DNA from: Scytalidium lignicola
Taxonomy: Eukaryota; Ascomycota; Leotiomycetes
DNA: 64,000 nucleotides
Direction of reading: 5' to 3'
NCBI GenBank assembly: GCA_002812745.2
Contig: NCSJ02000021.1
Span: forward strand, 186,001 to 250,000
Every line of letters starts with the position of its first letter. Positions within the stretch are counted from its first letter, which is position 1. This document shows, piece by piece, positions 49,058-62,918 of the stretch. Below the pieces are notes generated by a model. The model made no database searches, was not told the DNA's origin, and worked only from the letters and a program-made list of their open reading frames with translations. Both the position numbers and the translations under genes were made by a program.

Positions 49058-50582
49058 ATGTTAGGTTGTTATGAATGTTCACGGCGTCGCATAAAATGCG
49101 ATAAGACCGAGCCGGAATGTCTAAAATGCAACAAGAAAGGCATACAGTGTTCTGGGCAGGGCATTCGGTATCGATACAGCACAGGTATAAAGTCTAAGGG
49201 AAAGCCGAATGCCGGTGTGCCTGTCCTGGCCTCGTCAGTGGCAGAATCGCACGAAATACCGACGCAGGGTAGTTATTCACACAAGCCGGCATCTAAAGGC
49301 TTTCGACGATGGGTGACTGTAGGGGAGAAACAATCGCGACGAAGACCGAAAAATGCATCTGTTTGTTCCGCCGTCTCCCCAGTTGAGGATCACGTACTAG
49401 ATGCATCTCCACACGAAGATTCTATTTCGTTAGTCGATGACTCGAGCAGCCAGAAAGTAGCGAGGAGGCATCATGAATTGAAACTGCTTGTTCAATATTA
49501 TCAAAACCCACCCCTTCAGATGGCTATTGAACCGTTAGATCCTCAGAGGCGTTTTTTATTTGATCATTGTAAGGAATATTCATAGATTTCGTTCCATTGT
49601 TGATTCTGACTTGTTCCTAGTTTCAACATCGGTCGCGCCCATTATGGTAGTCCTAGACTTTATATCAAATGGATATAGAGACATTATATTACCTTTAGCA
49701 AGTCAGGATCCTATGGTTGGACGAGCGGTTTCAGTCGTTGCTGCTTTCCATCTATCGTCGAAACTTCCTTATTTACGGCAAGCTGCCGACGCTGGTCAGC
49801 TAGCGATCATTTCGAAGTTGCGACGAGATTCACAACAACTCAAGCCGCAGGAACTTTTCAATATCTCGACCTGGGCAACAATATTAGTTCTTCTTGTTGG
49901 CGAAACCATTACCGGAGCTGATAATTATGTATACTTACTAGAGATGCTGATGCACATGGTCCAGTGTGTCGGATTTGAACGTGCAGTTCCAGTTGCTGTT
50001 CGAGATTTCTTTATGCAACAAACCAAAATGTAAGTCATTAATTTATCATTCTATTTATGTTATTAGAAATGCACTCAGTTAACAGTAATAAGGTTTGCAT
50101 TATTCGGCTTCCCTTTGTCACATGAATCGAAAGGTGTCCAAACTCTTCGAAGCTCGCTGGAGGACCACCTTGAGTTCATGTCTTATCATTTGGAACCTGA
50201 CTCCGAGCATTACTCTACTCTGATTATTATAAAAGCTGCCATATGTGATGCCTGTGAGATCTATCGACGCCGTGCCGAGTCTTGTCTTTCTTCAGAAGAA
50301 TCGGTGGACCTTGTTGAGTGTCTCAGGCAAAGAGTCCTTCCTATTGATCATGAAACCACAGGTGCACATGCACTAGTCTGGACCTATTTTGTTGGTGCCG
50401 CCGAAAGCTCTCTAGCAGTACATCGAAATTTCTTCTCAGACCGGCTTACCGCACTATACCAGTATACACAGTTTCACAGTATTCCTGCTGCACTGAAAGC
50501 CCTGGATATTATCTGGCAGAGACAAGGATCACAAAAGTGGACCGAAGTTATAACAAATGAAATTCCGATTCTGGTTATGTAA
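49058..50582 (+). CDS. Zn(II)2Cys6 transcription factor with fungal-specific C-terminal domain
   Basis: Model: join(49058..49568, 49621..50029, 50093..50582), 469 residues, nuclear. Cys at 4, 7, 14, 21, 24 and 31 (CYECSRRRIKCDKTEPECLKC ...) give C-x2-C-x6-C-x6-C-x2-C-x6-C. Residues 40-135 are a basic, low-complexity linker. The rest matches Fungal_trans_2-type regulators (DHFSTSVAPIMVVLDFI, AVSVVAAFHLS, GADNYVYLLEMLMHMVQ). Introns are 52 and 63 bp; the first has branch TTCTGAC and acceptor CCTAG. The start is uncertain because the zinc cluster begins at residue 4; relatives often have a short exon before it. It is convergent with the amine oxidase gene, 98 bp apart, and may regulate it or other neighbours; that is inference. 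Confidence 0.88.
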
Positions 50583-50680
50583 ATTCTCTATATCGAAAAT
50601 ATAATTCAATTCCGAAGGCAACACTTGTCATATATGTTTTGAGAATATTAATTTGTTATCCCTTATCTTTCTAATATTAA

Positions 50681-52384
<1,704 letters not shown>

Positions 52385-55300
52385 TATCCCATATAAACTG
52401 TATGCACAGATTGTTAGGAAAACGTCTGAAGTTGCAATTGATTGAGAGATAAATTGGTTAACTAAGTGTTAGGGAGTTTGCAATATAAATAGACTTACGT
52501 TAGATGTCGTGTGGCGATCAGATGTTTTTAGAAGAACCAATTCACCGCATATTTAATTTTCTAATGCTCCTAGAAAGAGCCCCCCGTTTGGACTTATCAT
52601 CCAACCAAAAGTTGTGGAAGAAGCAAGAGGCAAATCTAAACCTCTCAAGAAATTTCCGTAAAAGGAAATTTTCTGTGAGACTAGTGTTATGGCGTCGACT
52701 CATTATTGGCCGAGCTTCCCCACTCACCGAAATCTACTTAAACGGGATTTTCAAAATCAACTTTAAGTAGTAGCATTGGCTTAGCTAGGTAGTTATATCC
52801 GAGGAAGAAAATAATGTAACTAAGAAGGCACAGTACAAGAGAAGATGTCATCCCATGCGAGTTTAACTTCATCAGAGCACGATTCCAGCAAAAAGGACTG
52901 TCAAGCAATACGTTCATTCTAAATTCAATTTCCTTTACATGATTAATTCCACTCCCTTAATCAAACCCCCTATACAGTCCAGCAATAGTGTATCCTATTT
53001 TAAACTCCGAATGACTTCAGAACATTCCAAATATGAAAGAACCTAGCTAGACTTACACCACCCCATCAAATCTCCATAGGACTTCTCGCGGCCGGCTCCA
53101 CTGCTCGTGACCCTAGAGTTATCATTGACTAAAAGCAGTTAGCTGTTGACCTCTTTTCTCAAGGAGGCAAGATCTCACGAGGGTCCATATCGCAGAAGAC
53201 GCCTTCTAAACGGGAGACCAAGTCAGGGCTACAGGATGTCTTGCTCAGGCACAATTAAGTGGCATTGTAGAGATCATGAGAGCTAATAACGAGTCGATTG
53301 TCAACCATTCACTTGACAACCTTTCCCCTTCGTCTGACTCAAGGATTTTAATCCTCGTTCTCAATATCCTGCTTGAAAGATAGACGAGGTAGCATCGGGG
53401 TTCTGATAAGCCTTGAAAACAGGAAGCCATAAACAAGAGTTTGGGTTATCTGAATGTGGGTTGATGGCTCTAAGTTTGGATGGGTCGGCGACTGGGGAGA
53501 GAAATGTGGTTTTGACTGGTCCTATAGTGGTGTTTTCATAAGTATTTATACTTTAATAGTTAAACACGTTCTAATTGACATATTCATTGATGGTTTGATA
53601 AGGCAAACAAGTAAGTTATATATGTCTTATAAAGTACAAGAAATTCTCCAACTCACTTAATAGTATCTTAAGATATACTCAACCATGGTGATCACACTAA
53701 CGGCCTTAAAGCTCGAGCGATTGTGATTGATTATCCGTCGTTTACAGTATCGGCCCACAACCCACAACCCAAGTGGTAGAGACATAAGGTATACAGAGAG
53801 CGTCATTGGAGATATATGCAGCTTGTTGCGTGTTGTATTATGGGACAGCAATATCATCGAGATTGACAGAAAGGCTTCGACAGTACAAGGGAAGTCAACT
53901 CTACCTCTCCGTAGAGAATTTACGGATGCCAAATTAATTAGTTGGTCTGTTAAAAAACTAAAATGTACAATACATTTTCAACATCAAGGATCACCTAGAA
54001 ATTGGCTAATTTCAATGTAATAAAATAATTTAGTATTTTACTAACTTAATTTCATATTTTAACTAAAACTTGAATTTTAAAGTAAATATTTTTGGTTGAC
54101 TAACCTTACCCTTGTATAGTACATGTAACTAGTAAGTCAAACCACCTGTAATCTCGATTTGCGTTATCGTACTAGTACATCAGAAGGATGTATGAGGGCA
54201 CTTTTGGTGGGCGATAACCGAGTTATAACGTGATATCGGTAACTCCCCTAGGACATCATGATTTTGGCGCAAGTTTAGCTTCTGAATCACATTACTTTAT
54301 AATTATGCTATGAAAACGTTTGATATTGAAGTAGCTTATTGTTAAGGTTATGACTTAACTTACATCTAATTTTGAAGTAATTCATAGTAAAGTTGAATAT
54401 ATAATAATGTTAAGCTTAACTTTAAGTACTTAACTTATAATATAATGTTTATTTAGCTTATATCTTACTTTATAACTTTGTACAATAGCTTTTAATTGGC
54501 TAAATGAATTAAGCTAAGCTTAATTGATCCTTAAAATGTTTACATACATATAAATCTACTTTTAGAAGTTATAATTACATTATACNTTTTTTTAAAGCAT
54601 TTATAACTTTGTTTAATAATGCTTTAGTTTGTTTATACTCATTTTCCAGTTGTAATACTATTATATTGTATGCCTTTTCATCAGGAAGAGCCTTGATCAT
54701 ACTAGCCAATCATCAAATCTTTATAATAAAGGTTTTCCTTCAAGAGTAAAACTAATACTTAGAAACTGTTATAAGCTTTAAACATTAGTACAAGTTATAT
54801 AACTTATCTAACTTCTTGATTAACAGTTGTCCTTGTAATCTTATAGTCTACTCTTGTTAAAGTTCAAGGATAATCTAGATAATTCAAGATATATAATATT
54901 ATAATAATAATACTTCAACAACCTTTGTTAAAGTTATAACAAGTAATATAACAGGTTTGTTAAGTAAGAAGGAAGCTTTTATTATAAGAGTTACTTGATA
55001 ACCTTTGAGTATAAAGTAGAAACTGCTTTTAATAAACTCATTAAGAATACTTATAATTCTCTTTATTCTTTGCTTAATTCAAGTAATAAGAAGTTTCTTT
55101 AATGAGTAAAGGGTTTAAATATAAGTAGCTTAGCTATTCTAGATAATACTTGTCATTATCCATAAGTAGTCATTAACAATAAGAATAACCTTTTGAATGG
55201 TAATAATATAAGGGTTTTGCTTTACAATTATAATAAGAACCCTTTTAACCTTAAGCTTAAATGCTTTGTATTTAAGAGTTTGAAAAACAAGGTCTTTAAA

Positions 55301-55886
55301 TATAAGATGTCTTAAGAATTCTATATACTAAAGTATTAAATCTTATATGTAAAACATTAACTTTTAACTTTAACTTTATAAATAGTTAACAAGTACTTTT
55401 ACAACTTATTAATAAATTAATTTATACATACTTATAAGAATATAAATCATAACCTTTGTATAAACTTTAAAAACTTTTTAATTGTTAAATTTAGTTTTAC
55501 TTATTTTGTAATGTTTAACTTCTTCATATAAGTTACTTATTAATAGTTAATATCAGGTTAAATCCAGCTTAAAAGAAAGGATAAGGGTTATATGGTTTTT
55601 ATAATAAAAAGTAACTTAATACTTATTCTAAGTCAAAATTAACAATGTTATATATAAATGTATATAGTAAAGTAATTAAATAATAATTAGTTATTTAATT
55701 AGCATTCTAATGGTTATTATAATGGATTTAATCTTTTAAAACCTTATTCAATTCAGTTAGTCAAGCTCTTGAAATATACTTAACATATATTATTTTTAAG
55801 CTTTTAATACTTATTTCAATATATAACCATCAAGTTTAAGACAATGTAATATTATTACTTAAAGATTTAATTAAATAAATATTATC
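52385..55886. other. 3.5 kb without a convincing gene; AT-rich relic on the right
   Basis: 52385-54000 has gene-island composition and only short frames; 53245-53436 (-) and 53727-54020 (+) are open but unrecognised. From about 54250 the sequence becomes very AT rich with stops in all frames, typical of a RIP-destroyed repeat; open-ish stretches at 54640-55350 on the plus strand suggest a coding retroelement ancestor, but I cannot assign it. An N sits in a T run at about 54586. Confidence 0.45.
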
Positions 55887-56280
55887 TGTTACAGGTTTTA
55901 CTGTAACACGGTGATTGGTGTAGGCCTGAGGCTCGGTACACAGCAGAGTGTATATAGAGAACCTAACAATCATGTGATATGAGTAAGACCCCAGGGACTT
56001 GAGGGGTCCAAAGGGTCCATGGACTTGGGGGACCTGAGGAGTCCAGGAGGTCCATGGACCTGAGGGACCTGAGGGGTCCAAAGGGGGTCCAGTTGGATTT
56101 CATTATCTATATAAGTACATTATAAGAACATAAGAGTAGACTCCTTATGTTCAACCTAAATACATTATTAAATCTTACCTTGAACTTAGTCACTTGCTTG
56201 TATGTTATACGTTTCCGTTGTCCTTGAACATCTACCTTACCCTTACTATCCAATGACTTAGATGGCGTAGTTTTGTAATA
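55887..56280 (+). repeat. 5' LTR of gypsy copy 3
   Basis: 394 bp, the longest LTR here, TGTTACAGG ... GTTTTGTAATA (final CA mutated to TA). The extra length lies mainly in an expanded GGACC/GGTCC minisatellite at about 55988-56095. TATATAAG at 56108-56115. Confidence 0.92.
55988..56095. repeat. GGTCC/GGACC minisatellite inside LTR
   Basis: Imperfect units such as GGGACCTGAGGGGTCCAAAG and GTCCATGGACCTGAGG repeated several times; many are self-complementary (GGTCCATGGACC). Present in shorter form in all LTRs of this family, always 15-80 bp upstream of TATATAAG. Confidence 0.85.
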
Positions 56281-56339
56281 TTTTGAATACTATCTATCTT
56301 GATGAATTAAGATTTGAGAACAAATATACTAGTAAATAA

Positions 56340-57740
56340 CAACAACGAACAACAACCTGAAGAAGGTTCTGAAGAAGGCTTTAAAGAAGAATCTGAAGAA
56401 GGATCTGAAGAAGTATCTGAGGAAAGTTCAGAAGATAACTCTGAAGAAGATTAAGATAAGAATCAGACTATTAAAGAAACTAACATCCAAGAAGAAATGT
56501 TAGAGGAAGTTGTTATGTCATTAAAGTAACTTACTAAGTTAACAGAAAGATCAATTGTTAGAGAATCATCAAGAGTTACAAAAAAGAAACCAGCACCTCC
56601 ATTACTTAAATCTAACCTAGAGTTAGTACTAAGAGCTCTAAGTCTAAACCTTAATTCAAACTCTGAACTAGAGGATAATACTGGGCAAATTCTAATAGTA
56701 ACACTTAAAGAAGTTAAAATCACCAGACTAGACTTGTTTTATAAAGATAGAAAAAAGCTGAAAACATATCTTACTCAGACAAGAACTTATTTAGTATTGA
56801 ACAATCACTTACTGCCTAGAGATATGCATAAGGTTTTGTAAGCATCAACATACTTAAGAAGAGTAGTTAAAACTTGGTTTCAACCCTTTAAGGATGAATG
56901 GTTTACTACAAACAAAGGAACAACAAACCAAGGAGTAAGAAGTATCCTTAGAAGTTAGGAAAACTATACAGGAGAACTCAAATACTTGTATAGGGATGTT
57001 GACGAAAAAGGAATACCAAAAGATGATTGACTTACCTTAGACAAACTAAAACTCTTAATAAGTATACAATGCTCTATCATCAGTATACAATGTTAGTTAA
57101 CTAAGGAGAAGAAGTACATATATACTAGTATAAAACTGGTTTGAAGGACTTTATCAAAGAAGAATTATATAGACAACTTATAGTCATTACATTCAATGCT
57201 CTTGTTGACCTGTCTATCAAGATCAAGAACAAACAATACAAAATGATCTTAGACAAGAAAGGAGGATCTTACTTTAACCGTAGAAAGATTAAAGGAAGGA
57301 AGGATTATAATGATCTTATGAAGTTAAATGCCATGAAGAAAGGAAAGGCCTTTAAAGGGAAAGAAAAGAAGTACTTTGAAGGAAAGGGTAAAAAAGGGAA
57401 TTCCTTTAGAATCTCCTCTGAAGAACTTGACAAAAGGAGGAAAAACAAGTTATATTTTAAGTGTAGACTTTTTGGACATATAGTAAATACTTATNAAAAA
57501 AGACAACAAGTCAAATGCAGTAGTTAAGGTTAAAGTTATGAGAATTCTAAGAATTATGGATATCTCATCAAAATTATCAGAAGAAGAAAGTTCAAGTGAT
57601 AAAAGGAACTCCTCAGAAGAAGAAGAGGATTGTCAAGATTTGGTAATTATATTACATTATGTTATCAAGACTAATGCAAACAAGATAATGATAACAAGAA
57701 TCCTTAAGATGGATTTTGTACTTATAAAAAGAACTTAACA
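56340..57740 (+). pseudogene. gag of gypsy copy 3, degraded
   Basis: Acidic Glu/Ser repeats at 56355-56460, the FYKDRKKLKTYL block near 56735-56770, and an open nucleocapsid segment 57141-57527 with a zinc-knuckle remnant (YFKCRLFGHIVNTY; the central Cys and His remain). An N at about 57495 ends the frame. 57538-57738 continues the acidic tail. Confidence 0.8.
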
Positions 57741-58619
57741 TATAAAATATCCTCAAAATAATAATTAAAATGAAGGTTAAGGTAAATAGAGATTGATTTT
57801 AAAAGTTAATGAAATTTGGATGATTGTATTACTAGACTTTAAGGTTATACTAATGGAATAATATCTTATTTCTAAGGAATTGCTAGTCTTAAAATACTAT
57901 CTCATGATTAGCATGAGAGGATTAAGAGGATAGGAAATCTTAGATAAAAGTTAGCTTTTTAGAACTATATAGTAAGAAGAAGTGATTATTAAAACATGTA
58001 AACTTGATATTAAAGATCTTGTTCTTGTTTATAAGATCAACCTCTAGAGTATTGTCATAAAGAAGAAATTGTGCAAATTCCTCTTATTAGTGAAAAGAAC
58101 TTAAATCTAAGACAATTTCAATCAGATGCCTAAGGATGCTTAGATGGTAATTGAAGAAGGATTAAACTATGTTATGTAAGGAAAATACAACATACAATAT
58201 AAAGGACTTTTAATGATAACTTTCTAACAAAACCATTTAGAAGTAAAAACATAACACAGAGAAATCTGAGGTTTAGAAAAATCAGTAAAACAATTACCTA
58301 AAGCTGAGTAGTATTATGCTTGACAAGAATAAAAGGAACTAGTGAAGATTATTGTTAAACTAATTAATTAGGATATAGAAGTGTTACTTATGATTAACGA
58401 ACTAGAGGAAGATTCACTACCCTTAGAATTACCCATTATGTTATTAGGAGAAAACAAACTGTTATAAAGAATTGATGAATAATTCAATTAGGAAATAACA
58501 GTACATCCTTTGAATTCTGAAGAAAGAATTCTTGTAATAAGTAATAAGTTTATCACTGAAATAAGGGAATGCCTTAGAGATGAAATAGTAGAATAGGTAT
58601 AAGATGTATGTATATTTAT

Positions 58620-61600
58620 AAATGATGAAAGCTTAAATAGACTAAGATTAAAGAATCTTGTGAAAAGATAAACAATATTGTTTGAAGAACTTCAGGAGAA
58701 TATTAAGGATCTGGAAATAGAAGATGACATGTTAGTTAACAATACCAAGAATGTTAATCTCTATTCTATGAATAGTGAAAGTTCATTATATATCAATATA
58801 ACATTGTGTAAAAAGCTAATAAAAACTTTAATTGATTTAAAAGTTAAAAGAAACTTTATTAGTGAACAAGTTGTAAAATGACTTGGACTTAACATAAGAG
58901 TCAAGAACAACAACTATTTGATATTATTAGTAAATAGTACCAAGGTTTAGAAGTGTATTAATGTTTAAACTTAAAACTTAGATATAAGGTATAGTAAAAG
59001 CTACTAAGAAAAGATATCTTTTAATGTTATGAGGTTAAGAATATATTAAGTTATATTAAGAATTGAATGGATAAGAAAGTACAATTCAATAATTAATTAA
59101 AGAATAAATATGATTACCTTCTTAGAAGAAACTATGTCTTTAAGAGTTGTTCATGCTAACAAAATCATAAAACATATACTTGAGGAATATTATAAATGAC
59201 TAGAACTATTCATNAAAAAGACCTGATGATTCAGCCTTACCTAAGTACAAATTATAAGATTATAAGATAAAGTTCAAAGAGGAGTTCAGACTAGCCTATA
59301 GACTAATTTATTGAACAACTTTTGCTAAGGATAAGGTGATAAAGAAATGATTACTTAAGAAAATAATGTTTAGAAGTTTGTACAAAGAAGGTTATAATGA
59401 AGTTAGAGTACTATTGTATTATACAAAGAAAGGAGATAATCTATTAGAACAACCTTGTGATAACTACAGACACTTGAATAGTAGAATTAAGAAAGACTAA
59501 TATTCCTTATTATTGATAAATTCAATAATGAACAAGCTGAAGAGAGTTGTTATATTTACTAAGTTAGACTTATAGTCAGCATTTAATCTAGTTAAGATTA
59601 AAAGAGGTAATAAATAGAAAGCTGTTATTCGAACAAAATACAAATTATTTAAGCTATTAATTATAACATTTGATATAACTAATACTCTAACAATACAACA
59701 AAGGATAATAGACTGAATTCTAAAGAGATATTTAGAGAAATTCATAATAGTATATCTTAACAATATAATCATTTACTCAAAAAGTATTAAAGAATATAAA
59801 GAGTATGTTAAGCTTGTTTTAAAAGCATTATAAGAGGCAAGATTGTATTACAAACTAATGAAATGTGAATTTCATAAAGAACAAGTTTAATTCTTAAGAC
59901 ATTATATTTCTGGAGAAAGGATCAAAACCCTTGATAATAAGATTCAGTCAATCAAAGAATAGAAGGCACTTAAGACAATTAAACAATTATAAAGTTTCTT
60001 AGGGTTAACTAATTATTATTAAAGATTTGTAAAGGATTATTCTAAAATCTCCACATCATTGACTAAACTCATGAAGAAGGATTAAGCTTATGAATAGAAT
60101 AACATTATGAAGAAAGCATTTCAAAGTATTAAGAATACCTTCATAAAAAGAAGTTTCTTAAGAATCTTCAATTTAAAGAAAGGAATAAGAATTAAAACAA
60201 ATGCCTTTGATATAACATTAAAAGCTATATTATTATAATCATAACAGATTAGTAAATGACATTACTGAATACTATTAGCATTTTGGTCAAGAAAGTTGAA
60301 TGTTATTAAAAGGAATTATCAAACATCAGATAAGGAAATATTAATTATTATAAAAGCTTTGAAGTATTAACAAGTGTATACTATTGAATCTAGTAAAACA
60401 ATTAATATACTTTTAGATTATCATAACCTTTAATACTTTATGACAACTAAGCAGTTAAATGCTAGGCAAGTACAATAAGCAGAGAAATTATCTAAGTATA
60501 ATTTCAAGATTACTCATGTTAAGGGTGAAGACAATAGAAGAGTAAATACTTTAAGTTGGAAACTTGAGTATTCAGCCAAAGAAAAGGAGGAAAGTAAACT
60601 AATATTGAAGGAAGACAAAGAGGGATTTCTAATATACAATAAAGGACAACTTATAGCCATTACAATGATAACAGATAAACATTAAGTTGATCAAATTAGC
60701 AAAGTAACCAAAAGGGAAAAGGAATAGAATACTTTACTAGATATGACTAAAGGTAAGTAGAAGAAGATCAAAAACATCTAGTATAAGAACAAGAGGTTAT
60801 ATATACTAATAAAACTAGTAGAAGAGTTTGTCAAGGAATAGTATAGCTTACTATATAATAAGTATATAAAAGTAGCCTGATGTTATTACCAAATTAATAA
60901 AGATTACTTTATCATNTATAAATTATAGACAAGAACTAGAAGGGTTCTACATTAGACTAAAGTTGGAATCTACAAGTAAATCAGCAGAAATCCATACAAA
61001 AACAAAATAAAAAGAAAATGTAAGAAAAAAAATTAAGAAACTTACTTTTAATATACTAAGGAAAGAATGAAAAAAGTATTATAATCATGGACACTTAATA
61101 GAATTAACATACAAAAAAGAAGGANTAAAGTTTNATCTTCTTAGAAAAAAAATATCAAAACAACAAGACTAAATGATAAACTAGACTAAGTAAAAATAAG
61201 ATTATATAAAATCAAAGAAGTTTATAGACCTTTAATATATAAATTGAAGTTATCAACAACAGTTAGAATACATGGCCCTCGAGACTCAACACCTGTACGC
61301 GGTGAGGGCTACGAACCTACAGCATAGTCTGTAGAGCCAAGATTAAGTCATACGATAATTATTCCTCCATCAACAACGCGTCAACGCGTCGAAAATCAAC
61401 CTTCCGAACCTCCCGAAACACCACAGATAGAGATAACCACAGTACTACCATTGCGAAAGGGTCTGGTCTCCCCCTTTTTCAAGATGTATGCTGTACCCCA
61501 ATACGATGGAAAATGGATGTGGTGAACCCACTTTCCTGCCTGACAATTGTTTACGGTCTCTGAGATTGATCACGACGACAAAACGCGTCTTGAGAGAAGA

Positions 61601-62317
61601 ACAATTATCAACAAACATACCGAGTTACGAACCTAGACAATCAACAAGCATCCTCATACAGTAGGATGAGGAACAGTCAATCAACTTCTACTATAAACAG
61701 ACATCATAACAAGGGATGGACCCTGAGGAGAGTAAAATTGCACAAAGCGCATTGTACAATACAGGGAGATGGTGGACGAAACTACAAAGTGATGGGTGTA
61801 TAGGAATTTGAGTGGCTCGGGTTTAGGCTTTTGAGTAAGGCTCTGTCCTTTGCCTATTTACTGGACAGTATTCCTCAGCTACTAGCAGCGCAATTCAAAG
61901 TAATGGAATGGCAAAATAATGGGAATATTAGTGGAGGAAACCATGCACTGTAGCTCGAAGAGTCTCTACAGACGCCTATAAATTAGGAGGTCAAATAAAG
62001 AGTATGATTGTAAAAAAAAAAAAAAAGTTAGAATACATCTTGTTTTCTATATTTCACTTCTTAAACTAGCACTTGAAAACACTTAAACACTAATGTTAAA
62101 AGAAGTTGATCCAGAAAGAGAATATAAAGTTGAGGAAATCATCAGTCATAAGATGCATTATAAGAAACTACAATACTTGGTTAAATGGATAGGATATCCA
62201 AAGAATGAGAATGGATAGGAACTTACTGCTAATCTCATGAGCTGTGAAGAGTTACTAGAGGCATATTACCAAGCTTATCCTAGAACAAATTTCCAAGCAA
62301 TAGAATTACAAGGTTAG
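58620..62317 (+). pseudogene. pol of gypsy copy 3, integrase core deleted
   Basis: Protease about 58740-58890 (TLIDLKVKRNFISEQ), RT about 59280-59900 (CDNYRHLNS, FTKLDL), RNase H about 60180-60600. Integrase begins near 60790 but jumps at about 60916 from the sequence equivalent of 4450 in copy 1 to that of 5037, losing about 590 bp. The foreign insert follows at 61273-62026. The chromodomain is well preserved at 62129-62317 (KKLQYLVKWIGYPKNENG, then TAG where Trp is expected, then LMSCEELLEAYY). Confidence 0.85.
61273..62026 (+). mobile_element. Poly(A)-tailed retroposed sequence in gypsy copy 3
   Basis: About 754 bp of moderate-GC, un-RIPed sequence that has no counterpart in copies 1 and 2. 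It is flanked by the direct repeat AGTTAGAATACA (61261-61272 and 62026-62037; the first A may belong to the tail). It ends in 15 As (62012-62026) preceded 12 bases upstream by AATAAA (61994-61999). These are hallmarks of LINE-machinery retroposition of a Pol II transcript or a SINE-like unit. I find no long ORF and no clear tRNA-type A/B boxes. Source gene unknown. Confidence 0.8.
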
Positions 62318-62828
62318 AAAAGAAGAAGTTGACAACTGAGAAAGGAGCCTTACTTAGGTCAGCAAAATACAACCCTTCAGACAGCTTCTCTTGCCTCTCT
62401 TTCTCTTTTACAACGTCCAGTTTGTTCAAAGAAGAAAGCCTACAGCAGATCATTTTGCTAGTGTACTTGCAAAGGAATTTCTTTTGTTTACGAAGACGAG
62501 CAAGACAGACTGTATTCTCAGCCATGGCCTGAGTAGCCTTCTTCTCCTCGGCCTTAAGACAGGCCTCCTCCTTGTCAAGGGTCTCTCAGGAGGTTACAAG
62601 AATACCCTTGATCTTACACTTACACCTCTGTCGGACATACTTACTACAATGGTTGAATTTAGAAACCATCAAGCAGGTTAAACCATTTCATGCACAGAAA
62701 CCATAAGGAGACATCTCAATACCATACTTTGCTATATGATCTCTTAGGTCTAACGCTTCTTAGTATTTCCTTGATCTTCCTTTTTCTTCTGGAATAGTGT
62801 TGTCAGAATAAGAGCATTTTGGTAGCAT
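62280..62828 (-). pseudogene. antisense ORF of gypsy copy 3: Zn-cluster plus predicted coiled coil
   Basis: 183 codons in one minus-strand frame from ATG 62828 to 62280, with only three in-frame stops (codons 23, 47 and 91). Tyr at 42, Cys at 45, 52 and 61, Tyr at 64, Cys at 71 (62616-62705): the same residue numbers as in copies 1 and 2. N-terminal MLPKCSYSDNTIPEEKGRSR matches copy 1. Residues 102-182 are fully open: a Glu/Lys/Arg-rich segment (ARLRKQKKFL, LNKLDVVKEKERQEKLSEG) likely to form a coiled coil, then FADLSKAPFSVV. The last 38 bases overlap the end of the chromodomain frame on the other strand. Best-preserved copy. Function unknown. Confidence 0.75.
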
Positions 62829-62918
62829 GTTGGAAAGGAAGAATAGATTAACGAACAATGAAGATGTTCATGATGATAAGTTAAGTGTTAAAGCAACGTT
62901 AGTGCAAAAAGGGGATAA

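Noticed and set aside
52504..52770. 88-codon ORF upstream of the amine oxidase
   Set aside because: No homology recognised, open on both strands, probably promoter sequence.
55836..56081. Minus-strand ORF with a Gly-Pro-Ser, collagen-like start
   Set aside because: It is a reading of the GGTCC/GGACC minisatellite inside the gypsy 5' LTR, not a protein gene.
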